A stretch of 64,000 nucleotides of DNA, taken from assembly GCA_032622095.1 (NCBI GenBank), contig CP136069.1, positions 155,671,043 through 155,735,042 on the forward strand. The letters are read 5' to 3'. The stretch is from Siphonodentalium dalli (lineage: Eukaryota; Mollusca; Scaphopoda; Gadilida; Siphonodentaliidae). The notes below the pieces were generated by a model, which had not been told where the DNA came from, did not search any database, and worked only from the letters and a program-made list of their open reading frames with translations. The position numbers were made by a program, and so were the translations under genes. Of the stretch, positions 1 through 10,759 are shown piece by piece (the stretch's first letter is position 1; each line of letters starts with the position of its first letter).

Positions 1-640
1 AATTTTCGCGCAATGTTGTGTAAGGTCATTATCTAATATATGCTTCAGTTGGTCCCATCTACTCATCAGTCGAAAATTAATAAAACTTCCCTCCATTAGT
101 TTTAGTAATTCACTACGTTGGGTGGAATAGTGGGGCAGTCAATTAAGAAGTGTCTTTCGTCTTCGACGATCTTGTCTTCACAGAAGACACACAGCCGTAA
201 TGGTAAAGATGTCTTTTTCGGTTGCGTATATATGTCTACCCTTTTCAATAGCAAGAGAATGATTACTTATTATCAGTCGCGTAAACATTATACGGTCAGT
301 TTGGGAAGCTGTGTGAATAAGGTAGGGTTCTAACTCAAAATTTCGTTTGAAGCGCCTATATGTTCTTAGTTTGTTTTTTGCCTGATTTAGAAGCGCTGTC
401 AAGCATACTGACTCGAAAATCTTTAACATGGTTTTTCTGAAGCTGCCGTTTGAACGAAATCAGACTACTCACAAGAACGCTACTACTCTCATCTCTATTT
501 ATAGTAAACCCATACGATTCTAGACTTTTGAAGATTGAACTACCAGTTTTTCCGCTAAGTTGTTCAATAATGTTTAATATTATGTTTCCCTTTTCTATGA
601 AGAAATGGCAGTTCATAATATTAGGAATAATAGGAATTTA
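1..640 (-). pseudogene. Non-LTR retrotransposon, 3' end of the reverse transcriptase ORF (degraded)
   Basis: Read on the minus strand, three short frames join into the region that follows reverse transcriptase in many LINE proteins. In order they show KLRTYRRFKRNFELEPYL (about 370-315), the pattern SNHSLAIEKGR (about 255-225), and a zinc-knuckle-like CVFCEDKIVEDERHFLIDC (about 195-140). At least two frameshifts (near 370 and 235) and stops separate them, so this is a dead copy. The same layout recurs at 11.3-11.7 kb and 22.3-22.6 kb in other copies. The element continues past the window's left edge, where its 3' end should lie; the catalytic reverse transcriptase domain is not present upstream at 640 or beyond. 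Confidence 0.75.
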
Positions 641-1598
641 TCGTGCAGTGTTTCACATTACTTTAATGCTATAAATACTCAATTTGAAACAAAAGTACCA
701 AGCTTTGACACGGTAATTCAATACTGTTTTATATTTTTTAACGTTGACATAACTTCGACATGTGGTGCCTGTCATGGGCGGCTGTTCCTTGCCATATGTG
801 TGGTATACCAGTGTGCACAGATTACAAGCAATGGGGTGTGACGACCGCATGCTGGCGTGCGGCATTTACAAACTCATTACCGCGATAACATTACACAAAG
901 GAAAGTATTAACTGTCAGTTGGTTTAAAGACATCAATTTGCTTTTCACTATATTGTAAATGAATTCGGACATATAGGTCAGGTCAGCTAGCATTATATTG
1001 TTGTGATACCATACATATTTTTAGATATGAAAATTATTTTTTCTCAAATTATATAATTTAGGATTTCATATACTCGATACATCGTTTTACATTTCCAGAA
1101 TTGTGTAAAACCACATACACGCCCCTTATAGATACAATACATGTGTGCGTCTATATATCCACACAATTATTGTTTAAGTGCCACACCTATACTCACAGAA
1201 TCCCGAATTTCAGATGGATGAAACGTGGATATCGGTTGATACAACATGGTACACAAGACATAAATTTCACCATTATATGTGATATATTTTCAGTTATGTT
1301 TTCATACATTTTTTTATGTAATGTCCATTACATGAACGTATCAAGAGGAGTAAATTTCACAAACAACTGCATGTCATCTTTTTGTCGAATCTAGTTGGAA
1401 TGCCGGTAAAAATTGGCACACGAAAGTCATGAACCCGGATTGTCAGTTAGCAGAAGAGTATGAACAATGACTCATATCGTACAATGTACATGTATATCTA
1501 TTAAAACTCACCGACCCGCGTATCTGAAAGGGAGGGCTGATGACATTATACTCCTCTATATGGTGGATACCAATAACAGTATCATGTATAGGCAAGCC
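641..1598. other. No gene recognised
   Basis: AT-rich sequence with only short, composition-driven open frames. I see no splice-bounded exon, RNA gene or clear repeat boundary here. Confidence 0.5.
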
Positions 1599-2050
1599 TG
1601 AGTTTAGTGTGCCAGTCATTTGCAGAATAAGGTTCGCGATGGCGATTTTAGTGACGCTATCCCGCATAGCGGGCTAGCATCACTAATTTCACCCTCTGGG
1701 TACCTCATTCTTCTTAGGCCTCATCTTCTCGGGAAAGTTTCTTTATTTTCAAATTTCTATAGAAACTTCCTCACATATCTTCTATTTCTTTTTTTAGTTT
1801 AGTTTCTCTATATATATCCCTCAATTGGCAGACGACCCATTGCATAATCGAGGTTCCAAATGGGTGTACATCACAATATTCACCATTTTGGAACTTCAAT
1901 ATGAGTCTATGTCTACCATAGCATATGAGACCATGCAGAATGATGTCCTCAGATGGTGAATTCGGTGATGCTAGCCCGCCATGCGGGAAAGCGTCACTAA
2001 ATTCACCCTATGGTGACCTCATTATGCAAATGACAGGCACACTAAACTCA
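1599..2050. mobile_element. Foldback element, arms about 110 bp
   Basis: The segment 1599-1712 is matched in reverse complement by 1938-2050: both carry the GAGTTTAGTGTGCC end, a TTTAGTGACGC core and a CCCGCAT..GCGGG mini-hairpin. The central spacer is unique. The structure fits a non-autonomous inverted-repeat (MITE-like) element. No protein is encoded and no target duplication is clear. Confidence 0.7.
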
Positions 2051-3519
2051 TACTTGCTTGTAGGTGCACTTATGTTGAGTTACCCTTAACTCATCATGAC
2101 TTTTACCATCGGCATGAACTGTGTCGGCCATATAATGAGGTAGTTTTGTCTCTAATTATAGCGATACTTTGACTACAAATACCACCAGGCCGTGATACAA
2201 TTTAGATATGCAAGCCAGATGGAAAAGGCTATCCGAGTAGACGTGAGTGCTAGCTGCCGGTATGTGGACAGAAATTCTCCTGCTAATATTTCAACAAAAC
2301 ATCAATTCGGGTTAAGGAGGTTCATTACGTGCGCTCGCGCAACAGTATGGCGATCAGACAGATTCGTAGGTTGGTGTCACCCTACTCCGTTTCACTCCAT
2401 GACGTCACCAAAAACGACGTAAAACCTCGTGGCGTTCTGACATTTTTACTGTGCCGCGTTTTTGTTATGTTAATTTTATGTGTTGTTTTCGACTATTTGT
2501 TTGTCGCCGATATCGCCATTTGTCGGGATTCCCTGTTTCTATATTTAAAACTGGCATGCTCGTAGTGAGCCTCGATTTCGATTTTTTCTCCCAGGTCAAA
2601 ATACGTCAGAGTTATGACAAAAATAGATCGACCTACATTTTCTCCATCAGAACTCTACATCAAAGAGTCTATAGACTCCTTCGGGACCTACATAGACTCC
2701 TTCATTTAGGTATTTTTACTTATAATTGGGAAGTTATATCATTTTTGGTTCGTGCGAAGACCTCTTTTTATCGTGCGGGAAAAGAGAGACATTCAAAACG
2801 CGATTTCGTAATTCGACGCAATAGGCTGAATAGCCTAACCTTCAGACGAGTTCCGGGTCAAATACGACGAATGACGTAATACAAAACAAAACGCATTTGT
2901 TGACACAAACACCGTTTGAAGAGTTTATTATTACATAAAATGATCGTTATTGATTAATTATTGATTAATTATTGATATTTATTGTTGCATATTGGCTGCT
3001 ATCAATATTTACACAAATAGTATTGATTATTTCTTATAATTGCTCCTTTGGTCAACTTTGACTATCGGAAAATGAAAATCAAAATATGCCGCTGAAAAAA
3101 ATGTAATCGATATTAAAGTCTCATCCTTTCGGCAACATGGAATTGGTTTTAATTACTTAAATTATTAATATAGTAATTTGCCTTTTATCTGTGATGAAAT
3201 GAGAAATGATAATTGTCTTTTTTTGCTAACATTAAATTAAATTAAATAAATTAAGTAAAATACAGTGAAATTATTTTTTAAATTATTGTTTATTACATTT
3301 TTGCGCACGTTGGCATCTCTCTGAGTGCATTCTAGTTGTATATTGTGACCATCCCTGTTAATGTAAGCCTTCCATCGCATATAATACCGAAATATTGCAT
3401 GGCGATAGCTATTAATTACTCTAAAACAAACAAGTCATTTTATCAACAATCATGAGCAAATCCGATCAATTCATGAATGAGCACATTATAACAGGTCAGA
3501 ACAATACAAACAATATCCC
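2051..3519. other. No gene established; one short plus-strand ORF noted
   Basis: Mostly AT-rich. A 31-codon frame at 2614-2709 (starts MTKIDRPTFSPSELYIKES) has protein-like composition and ends in TAG immediately before GT, so it could be the remnant of an exon. It matches no family I recognise. A longer 142-codon frame overlaps it in another phase and looks fortuitous. Confidence 0.3.
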
Positions 3520-4045
3520 AGAAAGTAGATCATGCCATGAATCTCTACTATGGCTAACGCCCGTAGATATCATACTCCAACACTACAAAACCTTGGAACT
3601 TTTTGAAGTTTTGACAGGGAACCTTATAAAGTCGAAAAAAATAACACGGGGAATATATTTCTTAATGATTATCTGTTCCTTAATAATGTACTTCACTATA
3701 TGTCAAGGACCAAACTCGAAATTACATGCCTTTCTGTGACTTTTGAGAACCGATATCGCAATAAACATTCAATTAATTACCCAGGAAAAATTCCATAATT
3801 GAAAGAAACGCAAAGCAAAATCGCTCACAAAGTCACTTAATTTAATTAAATCGTGGGACCTTCACCAACATTGAAGTACATTATTGCGAAAAGATCACAA
3901 CAAAGAGATATATTTCCTGTGTTATTTTTTCGATAAGGTTCCCTGTCAAAACTTCAAAAAGTTCCCAGGTTTTATACTGGTGGAATATGATCTCTACGGG
4001 CGTTAGCCAGAGTAGAGATTCATGGCATGATCTACCCAGAAAGCA
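3520..4045. mobile_element. Foldback element, arms about 140 bp
   Basis: 3520-3665 and 3900-4045 are inverted copies: both contain GATCATGCCATGAATCTC, a GGCTAACGCCCGTAGA block and a run ending near AACACGGGGAATATATTTC. The about 235-bp interior is related to 25125-25260, so this family has at least one other partial copy in the window. It ends about 18 bp before the next element (4064). Confidence 0.7.
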
Positions 4046-4063
4046 AAGACTTGAAACTAAACT

Positions 4064-4471
4064 TTAAAGATACACAATCCGATTCGATGGTACCCGTAAC
4101 AAATTTCAACCAAAAAATAAAACATTTCTAAAAGACGCTTTAGTTATTAGAATCGATTAATTAACCAAAAATAATGCTAACCACTGTCAATTCTAGTATA
4201 AAATTTTTCACAAACGTGTTATATATCAACATTTTGTCCAACGAAATTTGGTATCGAGATTACATGTATGTCTGTTGGCTCGTCGAATATTTGCTAGGCT
4301 GCCAAATATTCCAAGTGGTGAAAAATAACAGATTTAAAAAAAAACGATATCTGATAACTCTGAGCTTTGATAGGTGATGGGTTCCTCGACTCGAAGCAAA
4401 TATTTATTTTACCCCTCCGAAGCCAAAGAAATGGTAATTTTGAAGCGTTAATTCGGATTATGTATCTTTAA
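4064..4471. mobile_element. TTAA-bounded MITE, family A
   Basis: The ends are inverted: TTAAAGATACACAATCCGA on the left and TCGGATTATGTATCTTTAA on the right, with TTAA at both extremities as expected of a TTAA target duplication. Internal blocks such as GGGTTCCTCGACTCGA are shared with the copies at 10.8, 29.8, 30.4, 30.9 and 32.1 kb. It is non-coding. TTAA targets are typical of piggyBac and some Kolobok elements; which superfamily mobilises it is inference. Confidence 0.75.
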
Positions 4472-4581
4472 ACTTTCAATTGTAAAATGTTTAGGTTTAA
4501 TAACAATTGTTTAACATTCAACTTGCGGAATTCCGTCACTCGAGAGTTATCAGTAATACAAATTGCAACAAAGTCAATCAA

Positions 4582-4733
4582 CAGTAATGCCCAAAGTAAT
4601 TGACCACTTAACCACAGCATAATTATGGGTAATTTTTCAGGATTTAGTCGGAAATATGGCTTGTTGCCATTCATCGGAAAGCTCTCGGCTAATTATGCTG
4701 TGGTTAAGTTGTCAATTACTTTGGGCATTACTG
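4582..4733. repeat. Inverted repeat, 44-bp arms and 64-bp loop
   Basis: 4582-4625 and 4690-4733 are reverse complements with about one mismatch, starting CAGTAATGCCCAAAGTAATT. It is probably a tiny foldback element; a transcript through it would form a strong hairpin. It is non-coding. Confidence 0.75.
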
Positions 4734-4900
4734 TATTTTTCCACAACACTCTTATAGTGATAATGGTTTTTTAATTTTTTTTTTATTTTAACATTTGCTC
4801 ACTGTGAATGCCTTATGTCCCTTTAAACTTGGGGCACATGTGATTTAAAATGGGCGAAACATCTTCATGTTGGGGGGGGGGCACAACTGGTTTTCTAGTC

Positions 4901-5034
4901 CAAATGGCACACGGAAGCCATCTTCCGGACCTTCCGTGCCGTTGCACTGCGTGTTCATGGTTAAAATGGCACATGCATGGAAGCCATCTTCCGGACCTTC
5001 CGTGCCGTTGTACTACGTGTTCATGGTTATAATG
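4901..5034. repeat. Tandem duplication, about 66-bp unit, two copies
   Basis: Two adjacent copies carry GGAAGCCATCTTCCGGACC followed by TTCCGTGCCGTTG and GTGTTCATGGTTA. Each unit contains a short GGAAG..CTTCC dyad. A ten-G run (4872-4881) precedes the array. Confidence 0.75.
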
Positions 5035-5324
5035 TAAACCAAATCTTATACTCTGATGAGAATATTAACGTAACAACAGTTACTCGCGTAGCAGCGCTAT
5101 CCTTCGCATGAGTATTCCCACATGGCTTGAAACAGCTTGCTCTTCCTCGCACAATGACTCTCTTTACTAATTACGGAAGTTATGTCATTAAATTTATATA
5201 ACTGGTTAGAAGATAAACATGCTACAGTGCACGCCGAGTTAGATACAGCGTAAACATTCTGGTGGATCTCTATCATTGTGCTTCCGTCCAGATGACGTTG
5301 GCAAATTGGGGATGTTTCTCAAAA

Positions 5325-5645
5325 ATAATATCACTGTACACTAAATCCTGCCATTTATGGGACCATCTGCTATTGCACGCAACAGAATATATGCAACAAA
5401 TGAATGAATTTGAGCCGTGGATGAGTGCAAAAATACACTCATTTACTTTATAAACGATGTAAAATAACATGGAAATTATAATGGAAATTAGTTTATGGCT
5501 CGACTCATTAACTGATTTTCCTTATAATAACCATGATGTTGTTTACATCGTTTATAGAGTATATGAGTGTATTTTGTGCACTCATCTCTGGCTCAAATTC
5601 ATTCATTTGATGCATATATTCTGTTGAGTATAATTATTTAATATA
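5325..5645. mobile_element. Foldback element, family D
   Basis: Arms share ACAGAATATATGCA, AAATGAATGAATTTGAG and GTGCAAAATACACTC in inverted orientation around a unique centre. Related copies lie at 7713-8034 (near complete) and 13347-13560 (one arm). It is non-coding; frames seen in it are by-products of the repeat. Confidence 0.7.
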
Positions 5646-5913
5646 TCAGACTTGTGAAGGTACGACCAACATCATAACAAATAAGCAGGACCACTTAACA
5701 TGGGGGTGATTCAGCAGAACGTACATACATGTACTGCTACTATCGAAACGTTGTTGTGTTCGTTATCTGATGGATAATTGGACATGGGGTATAACGTACA
5801 GTATGTGTAGCGAGAAGACATGTGGTTGAAACGAAACAGCAACACGGCAAAAAATGAATACGGTTTGGTTGAAAATCAGGAACAAATATCCACGCTATAT
5901 GATCGCTGCATGG

Positions 5914-6147
5914 TTATCTTTCCCCACAATTCACACCATAGTTCTTCCCATATAAACATATTTGTAGTATGACCCGCGAATTGGGCACACCGCCGCCTGC
6001 TATAGATCATAACACAACAACAATAAACAACAGTTAGTGGTACAGTCATCAATAAAAAAAACTTAGAAACTTACCAGCAACGAACGTGTTTAGTCCAAGG
6101 CAATATATAACACAAACTGTTAGTAAATTCCACTGAACGGTAGCCAT
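5914..6147 (-). CDS. Candidate two-exon gene for a small secreted peptide (unrecognised)
   Basis: Exon 1 (6147-6075) starts with ATG and encodes a 24-residue hydrophobic leader beginning MATVQWNLLTVCVIYCLGL, a typical signal peptide. It ends at a strong donor, G^GTAAGT, in phase 1. A short intron of about 78 bp ends at TATAGCAG; exon 2 (5996-5914) stays in phase and adds about 26 residues with two cysteines (the ICLYGKNYGVNC stretch) before TAA. The predicted precursor is about 51 residues. Exon 1 is convincing because start, leader, donor and promoter agree. Exon 2 is tentative, and further exons to the left are possible. I recognise no family. A CpG-rich promoter lies just upstream at 6.3-6.5 kb. 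Confidence 0.45.
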
Positions 6148-6299
6148 TATTACCAGAACATGGTCGAATATAAAGTCACTTTCTGTTATAAACACAGTTC
6201 ACATACATAATTCCTCTCTCGGAAGCACTCAAGAATAATACAGTAGAAATTTCCCCTTCCCCAGGTCGCCGGATCCAATTTCACTTTGAGATCTCTTGC

Positions 6300-6480
6300 T
6301 CTAACAGATGATTCCAATCCTCGCGCTGTTTGCGCCTGCGCATTGATCGCGCTCTCGGTAGTAGCAGACGATCGTTTGAAGCAGCACAGACGATACAGCG
6401 AGATATGAATGGAAGCAGAGATTCGAACGCCACGTGTGTTCAACAATAGAGCGGGATCCCGATGCGAGTAAATGGGAGTG
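6300..6480 (-). promoter_or_regulatory. Putative TATA-less CpG promoter with NRF1-like site
   Basis: This is an unusually GC- and CpG-rich patch for the region. It contains TGCGCCTGCGCA at 6331-6342, a palindromic match to the NRF1-type consensus. It lies 150-330 bp upstream of the signal-peptide exon on the minus strand. An upstream ATG is present in the presumed 5' UTR. Function is inferred from composition and position only. Confidence 0.4.
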
Positions 6481-7354
6481 CTTCAATGAACTTTAAAAGA
6501 ATTCCAATTAATAACTTCTAAAGATCGCATTTTGGAACATCGTTTTTCGAGCAGTTCCCTCCCTTGTATAAGGACTCTCAGACTCATTCACCTCTGATTC
6601 CGGTCTTCAAGGCGCCTCAATATACATATGCGTTGTCCCATGCTATCATGCACTTCACATCCAATATCCATGTATGTTCGTGTATTTTTAAATGAACCCA
6701 TGTGCACATGAATATATATATATATATATATTCGTTACCTTACTTTGACCTTTCTCATTTCATTTCATATCTTTCCCCCTGTTTGTATGTTTTTTGTTTT
6801 TGTTTTGTTTTTTGTTTTTTAATTTTTTGTTGTTGTTGAAAATCCTAATACATTGGCGTATATATCTGTGAACTAACCGGACACATACACCAAAAACATT
6901 GGAGGGCTATTCACCATCACCATCTATACCTCTAGTGTAATTTACAAGACGGTTTAATACAAGTTAGTGGTTTACAATCTATATACATGTGTATATAAAA
7001 GAGTAGGATCTGTCTGTCCGCCAGTCTGATCGGATTTTTCTACCAGACCCCTAGACCGATTTCAACCAAATTTGTGTGGTGACTCAGGTACCCTGGCGGA
7101 GGTTATATAACGGCGTTAGTTTTTTCTTCAAAATTTTTATTTAAAACATTTAATTAAAAAATAAAAATATCTAAAAATAAAAATAAAAAATGAAATGTTT
7201 GTTAATTTGACCAATTTAAAAAAAAATCATTTTCAAAATATTTAATTTAAAAAAACAAATCAAACTGTTTAAATGAGCAAAACTAACCTAACACACATAG
7301 GGGCCGCATATGCAGGCTCCTTTTTGCAGGGGCCGCAGTCCCCTCCGACGCTAT
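6481..7354. other. No gene; simple AT repeats
   Basis: Contains an (AT)n run near 6714-6730 and A- or T-rich low-complexity sequence to 7260. I see no coding exon. Confidence 0.5.
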
Positions 7355-7573
7355 TAATATTATAAAGCTGTCCCCTTCATATGCCTTCTCTTGATACCGT
7401 GCGCAGATTAAGACATTATTACTGATATATAAGAATCCCATCATAATAAAACATTAAAACTGTTTCAGCTAGTAATATTATAAAGCTGTCCCCTTCATAT
7501 ACCTTCTCTTGATACCGTGCGCAGATTAATTAAGACATTATTACTGATATATAAGAATCCCATCATAATAAAA
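7355..7573. repeat. Tandem duplication, about 118-bp period
   Basis: The block TAATATTATAAAGCTGTCCC to CATCATAATAAAAC occurs twice (from about 7355 and from about 7473) with near identity; the second copy has a 4-bp TAAT insertion. Confidence 0.8.
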
Positions 7574-7712
7574 CAAATGCGATTGCAATATAGCTGATGA
7601 TTCACAAAATAAGTTACCGTCTTGTAAATTGCATGCATGTGTAGAAGTTTTATATTGGCCACATATCCCATTAAAGACCCAATTAATTTCAAGCCCCAAA
7701 TAAAACATATTG

Positions 7713-8034
7713 AAGGGGTACTATACACTAAATCGGACCATATATGGAACCATCTCCTTAAATACTCAACAGAATATATGCAAGAAATGAATGAATTTGA
7801 GCCATGGATTAGTGCAAATTACACTCATGTGCTCTATGAACGATGCAAACAACATTGTATTTATAATGAACATAAATTTATGACTGGAGTCATAAATTCA
7901 CTCTCATTATGATTATCACGTTGTTTGCATCGTTCATAGAGCACACGAGTGTATTTTTGCACTAATCCATGGCTCAAATTCATTCATTTCTTGCATATAT
8001 TCTGTTGAATATAAAAGGAGATGGTCCCATAGAT
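7713..8034. mobile_element. Foldback element, family D (near-complete copy)
   Basis: Long inverted arms of about 140 bp: GGACCAT, ACAGAATATATGCAAGAAA, TTTGAGCCATGGATTAGTGC and GAACGATGCAAACAAC on the left recur in reverse complement on the right. A palindromic centre surrounds ATGACTGGAGTCAT. It is non-coding. Confidence 0.8.
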
Positions 8035-8110
8035 ATCGAAACCGGTCGATACATACTTAAACTACCGGCATTTTCGTTTATGTATAGACATATATTGTCC
8101 ATGTATAGAC

Positions 8111-8410
8111 AATGTGGTCGAATACTTAAAGATCTAAAATATGTGTAAAATGTACACCCGATGTCCTATATACATGTATGAGTGTCTCAAATGAACATAA
8201 ACATAATACATCATTTGGCTAAGCGAATTAAACATGACTGGCTCATTTACACCTAAATTGATATCTAATTTGATTATATACACTACCAAATTATGTATAA
8301 TGATTAGATTCAAATGAGCCAGTCATTTTAATTGGCTTACTCCATGCAGGCACTCATATATAGCACATCGAACGTACATTTTATACATAGTTCAGGTATT
8401 CAACCACATT
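8111..8410. mobile_element. Foldback element, about 300 bp
   Basis: AATGTGGTCGAATAC (8111) and GTATTCAACCACATT (ending 8410) are inverted ends; inner arms share TGACTGGCTCATTT / AAATGAGCCAGTCA. The element is almost entirely arm, with a loop of a few tens of bases. Confidence 0.75.
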
Positions 8411-9086
8411 GATATTGTTGATATATTACAATAGTATATATAGTAGATAAAAAAAGAAGATAATTATACCAGGGTTGGGCGTAATTATGCATCTTTGTTT
8501 GCATCGATATATATTCGGCGAATCACAGATCACAGTAGCTTAATTTTCCAAATGCTAATATGATTCTAGATCAGCGTGACATTATAGCACTGCTCAAGAC
8601 TCATATTAGCAGTATCATTCTGTAATACCCTTTGGGAAATTACTGTGTTCGGTCAATGTCTTATAGCTTTGGGATACAAATTCATTCCCAATACTGACAG
8701 ATATGGCACTGTCTCGTTTAATCGTTGCAAATCGTAAATTCTCATTTGTTTCAGCAACACTGAATAATCTTTGTAATCTATCACCGACAAACGATTAAGA
8801 GAATTTTAACCCATTCTTTGCTGAATACTCATTGGCGGTAGTTCCCTTAGGAAATGCTCAGATAATAAGTTCAACAAAACAATATTGAATTTATTATTTG
8901 AACATTTCCCAGCAACAAAGTAGATCCTTTTGCACACACTTGTATTGTCTGTTGTCTGCTTACATTTCCTGAACATCCCTGAATAATAGACCATTCCACT
9001 GTATACTTCCACAACTGAACGGGTGAATCTAGTTAGTAAATACAGGGTTATAAGCGCCAAAATTTACATATTATCTCGATTTATAA
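8411..9086. other. No gene; weak hairpin
   Basis: A weak inverted repeat (CACAGTA..TTTCC at about 8529 and its complement near 8640) is present. Remaining frames are short and unremarkable. Confidence 0.4.
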
Positions 9087-9499
9087 GCACTACCCCAGCA
9101 ACATTATAATACTGGTACTCACATAGCGCTTATCTCCAGTACCAGCGGACCCCAATCGCTTCACAGTATTACCCCATAATGCCGACCAATATGCACCACC
9201 CCAGCAACATTATAATACTGGTGCTCATATAGCGCTTATCTCCAGTACCAGCAGACCACAATCGCTTCACAGTATTACCCCATAATGCCGACCAATATGC
9301 ACCACCCCAGCAACATTATAATACTGGTGCTCATATAGCGCTTATCTCCAGTACCAGCGTACCCCAATCGCTTCACAGTATTACCCCATAATGCCGACCA
9401 ATATGCACCACCCAGCAACATTATAATACTGCATGGTGCTCATATAGCGCTTATCTCCAGTACCGGCGGATCCTAAGCGCTTCACTTTATTACCCCAGT
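9087..9499. repeat. Tandem repeat, 106-bp unit, about 3.9 copies
   Basis: Units start GCACCACCCCAGCAACATTA at 9087, 9193, 9299 and 9405, an exact 106-bp period. Internal blocks GCGCTTATCTCCAGTACC and CGCTTCACAGTATTACCCC are nearly invariant. The last copy is diverged and truncated. Confidence 0.9.
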
Positions 9500-9715
9500 T
9501 GTAAATTGAGTAATGCCGATTCTTGTGCCTGCTGCTATATCTTACATGCACTTTAGAGGCTTCACTAGATCAGCTTGCGCTTACCCAAGAACCAATTAAG
9601 TCCCTATTTATCGTCTAGGTACGACGAAGCGAGCACAGTACAAGTGACCTTGCCCAAGGGTCACAACCTGGCGCGAGATTTGAAACAGCGTGTGGTTCTA
9701 CAACACACATACTGC

Positions 9716-10217
9716 TTAAAGACACGGTTGGCCTTGGCGGTGGGTATCCTGTGAAAATATCTACACCCGTCAAAAACCGCCACAAACAGAAAGAACATCA
9801 AAATGTAGATAGACTTTGTCCGTATACAAATAAGAAATATCGCATAAACAGTATGTTATGGTCATATATTTGACCATTGTTATGTAAACAAAAGCATAAA
9901 AAGTTACTTTTCTGGTGTTTGTTTATATTATGACGGTAAACATAAAGAGCGTTCTTTGTTGGTGAATACCTGATATGGAACCAATAAAGAGCGTTTATGC
10001 CAGTTGTGTGTGATTAGCCAGTAGCATTGTGCTGTCTTCTGTAACACAATCAGGCTCTTGCTTATGTAAAATATAGTAGGTCTCTATGATAACATACTGT
10101 TTACGCGATGGTCATGGTATATATGAACGGAACTGTATGCGTTTTAATGTTTTTCTGTTTACGGTGTTTGGAACAAATATGAATATTTTCGACAATTAAG
10201 GCCGCACGTGCCTTTAA
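9716..10217. mobile_element. TTAA-bounded MITE, family B
   Basis: TTAA at both ends with imperfect inverted termini (TTAAAGACACGG left, CACGTGCCTTTAA right). Sequence is shared along its length with 42516-43000 and more loosely with 24521-25125. Inside are two copies of ATAAAGAGCGTT starting at 9942 and 9984. It is non-coding. Confidence 0.75.
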
Positions 10218-10227
10218 TCCGACCAGG

Positions 10228-10373
10228 CCATTGTTGCGGAGACGATAGTCCACCACCGGGTGCGAACTCATGTCGGTGCGTTAACACCATTACAAGTCCG
10301 ACACTCTTTTTTGTAATCTTGTATTAATAAGCTAGACCCCGATACTCTAACCACTGAGCTACCGAACTCCCAC
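10228..10373 (-). repeat. tRNA-derived SINE head
   Basis: On the minus strand the sequence starts GGGAGTTCGGTAGCTCAGTG followed by GTTAGAG, an excellent RNA polymerase III A box, and has a B-box-like GAGTTCGCACC (complement of 10259-10269). The A-B distance is longer than in a tRNA, and the 3' side lacks a complementary acceptor stem, so this is a tRNA-derived SINE or relic rather than a working tRNA gene. Confidence 0.55.
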
Positions 10374-10759
10374 ATTGGGAACTCCACATTGGGAACTAAT
10401 TCGACGAAGTGGTGCCATACGAATGAAGTTTACAACCAACTAATCATTTCCCATAGGTGAAATTAAGTGTTAAGGTTAATACGTGGTTGCGAGTCATTGT
10501 GGTAGAATGGCGTTTAGAACTCCACGTCGGACATAAGTTGTCAAAAGGAAATGGTGCCTTGCCATACTTATTTCTGTAAATAAATTGGCATTTCCACAAC
10601 TATATACCCCTTTTTGTACACACAATTTCAGTATAGAAAAAATACCACCACCCCTATCAAATTTGGCGACCTACGTAGACACTTGACGAACAATCCCCCA
10701 CAAATGGCTGTAATGTAAATATAACTCTCCAATAACGATTATAAATAAATGGGTGCAAT

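Noticed and set aside
2451-2879. 142-codon plus frame
   Set aside because: No recognisable domain, and another phase carries more protein-like sequence.
9087-9499. CRISPR-like array
   Set aside because: The 106-bp unit repeats in full without unique spacers, and the genome is eukaryotic.
10228-10373. Functional tRNA gene
   Set aside because: A and B boxes are present but too far apart, and the acceptor stem cannot pair; a SINE relic fits better.
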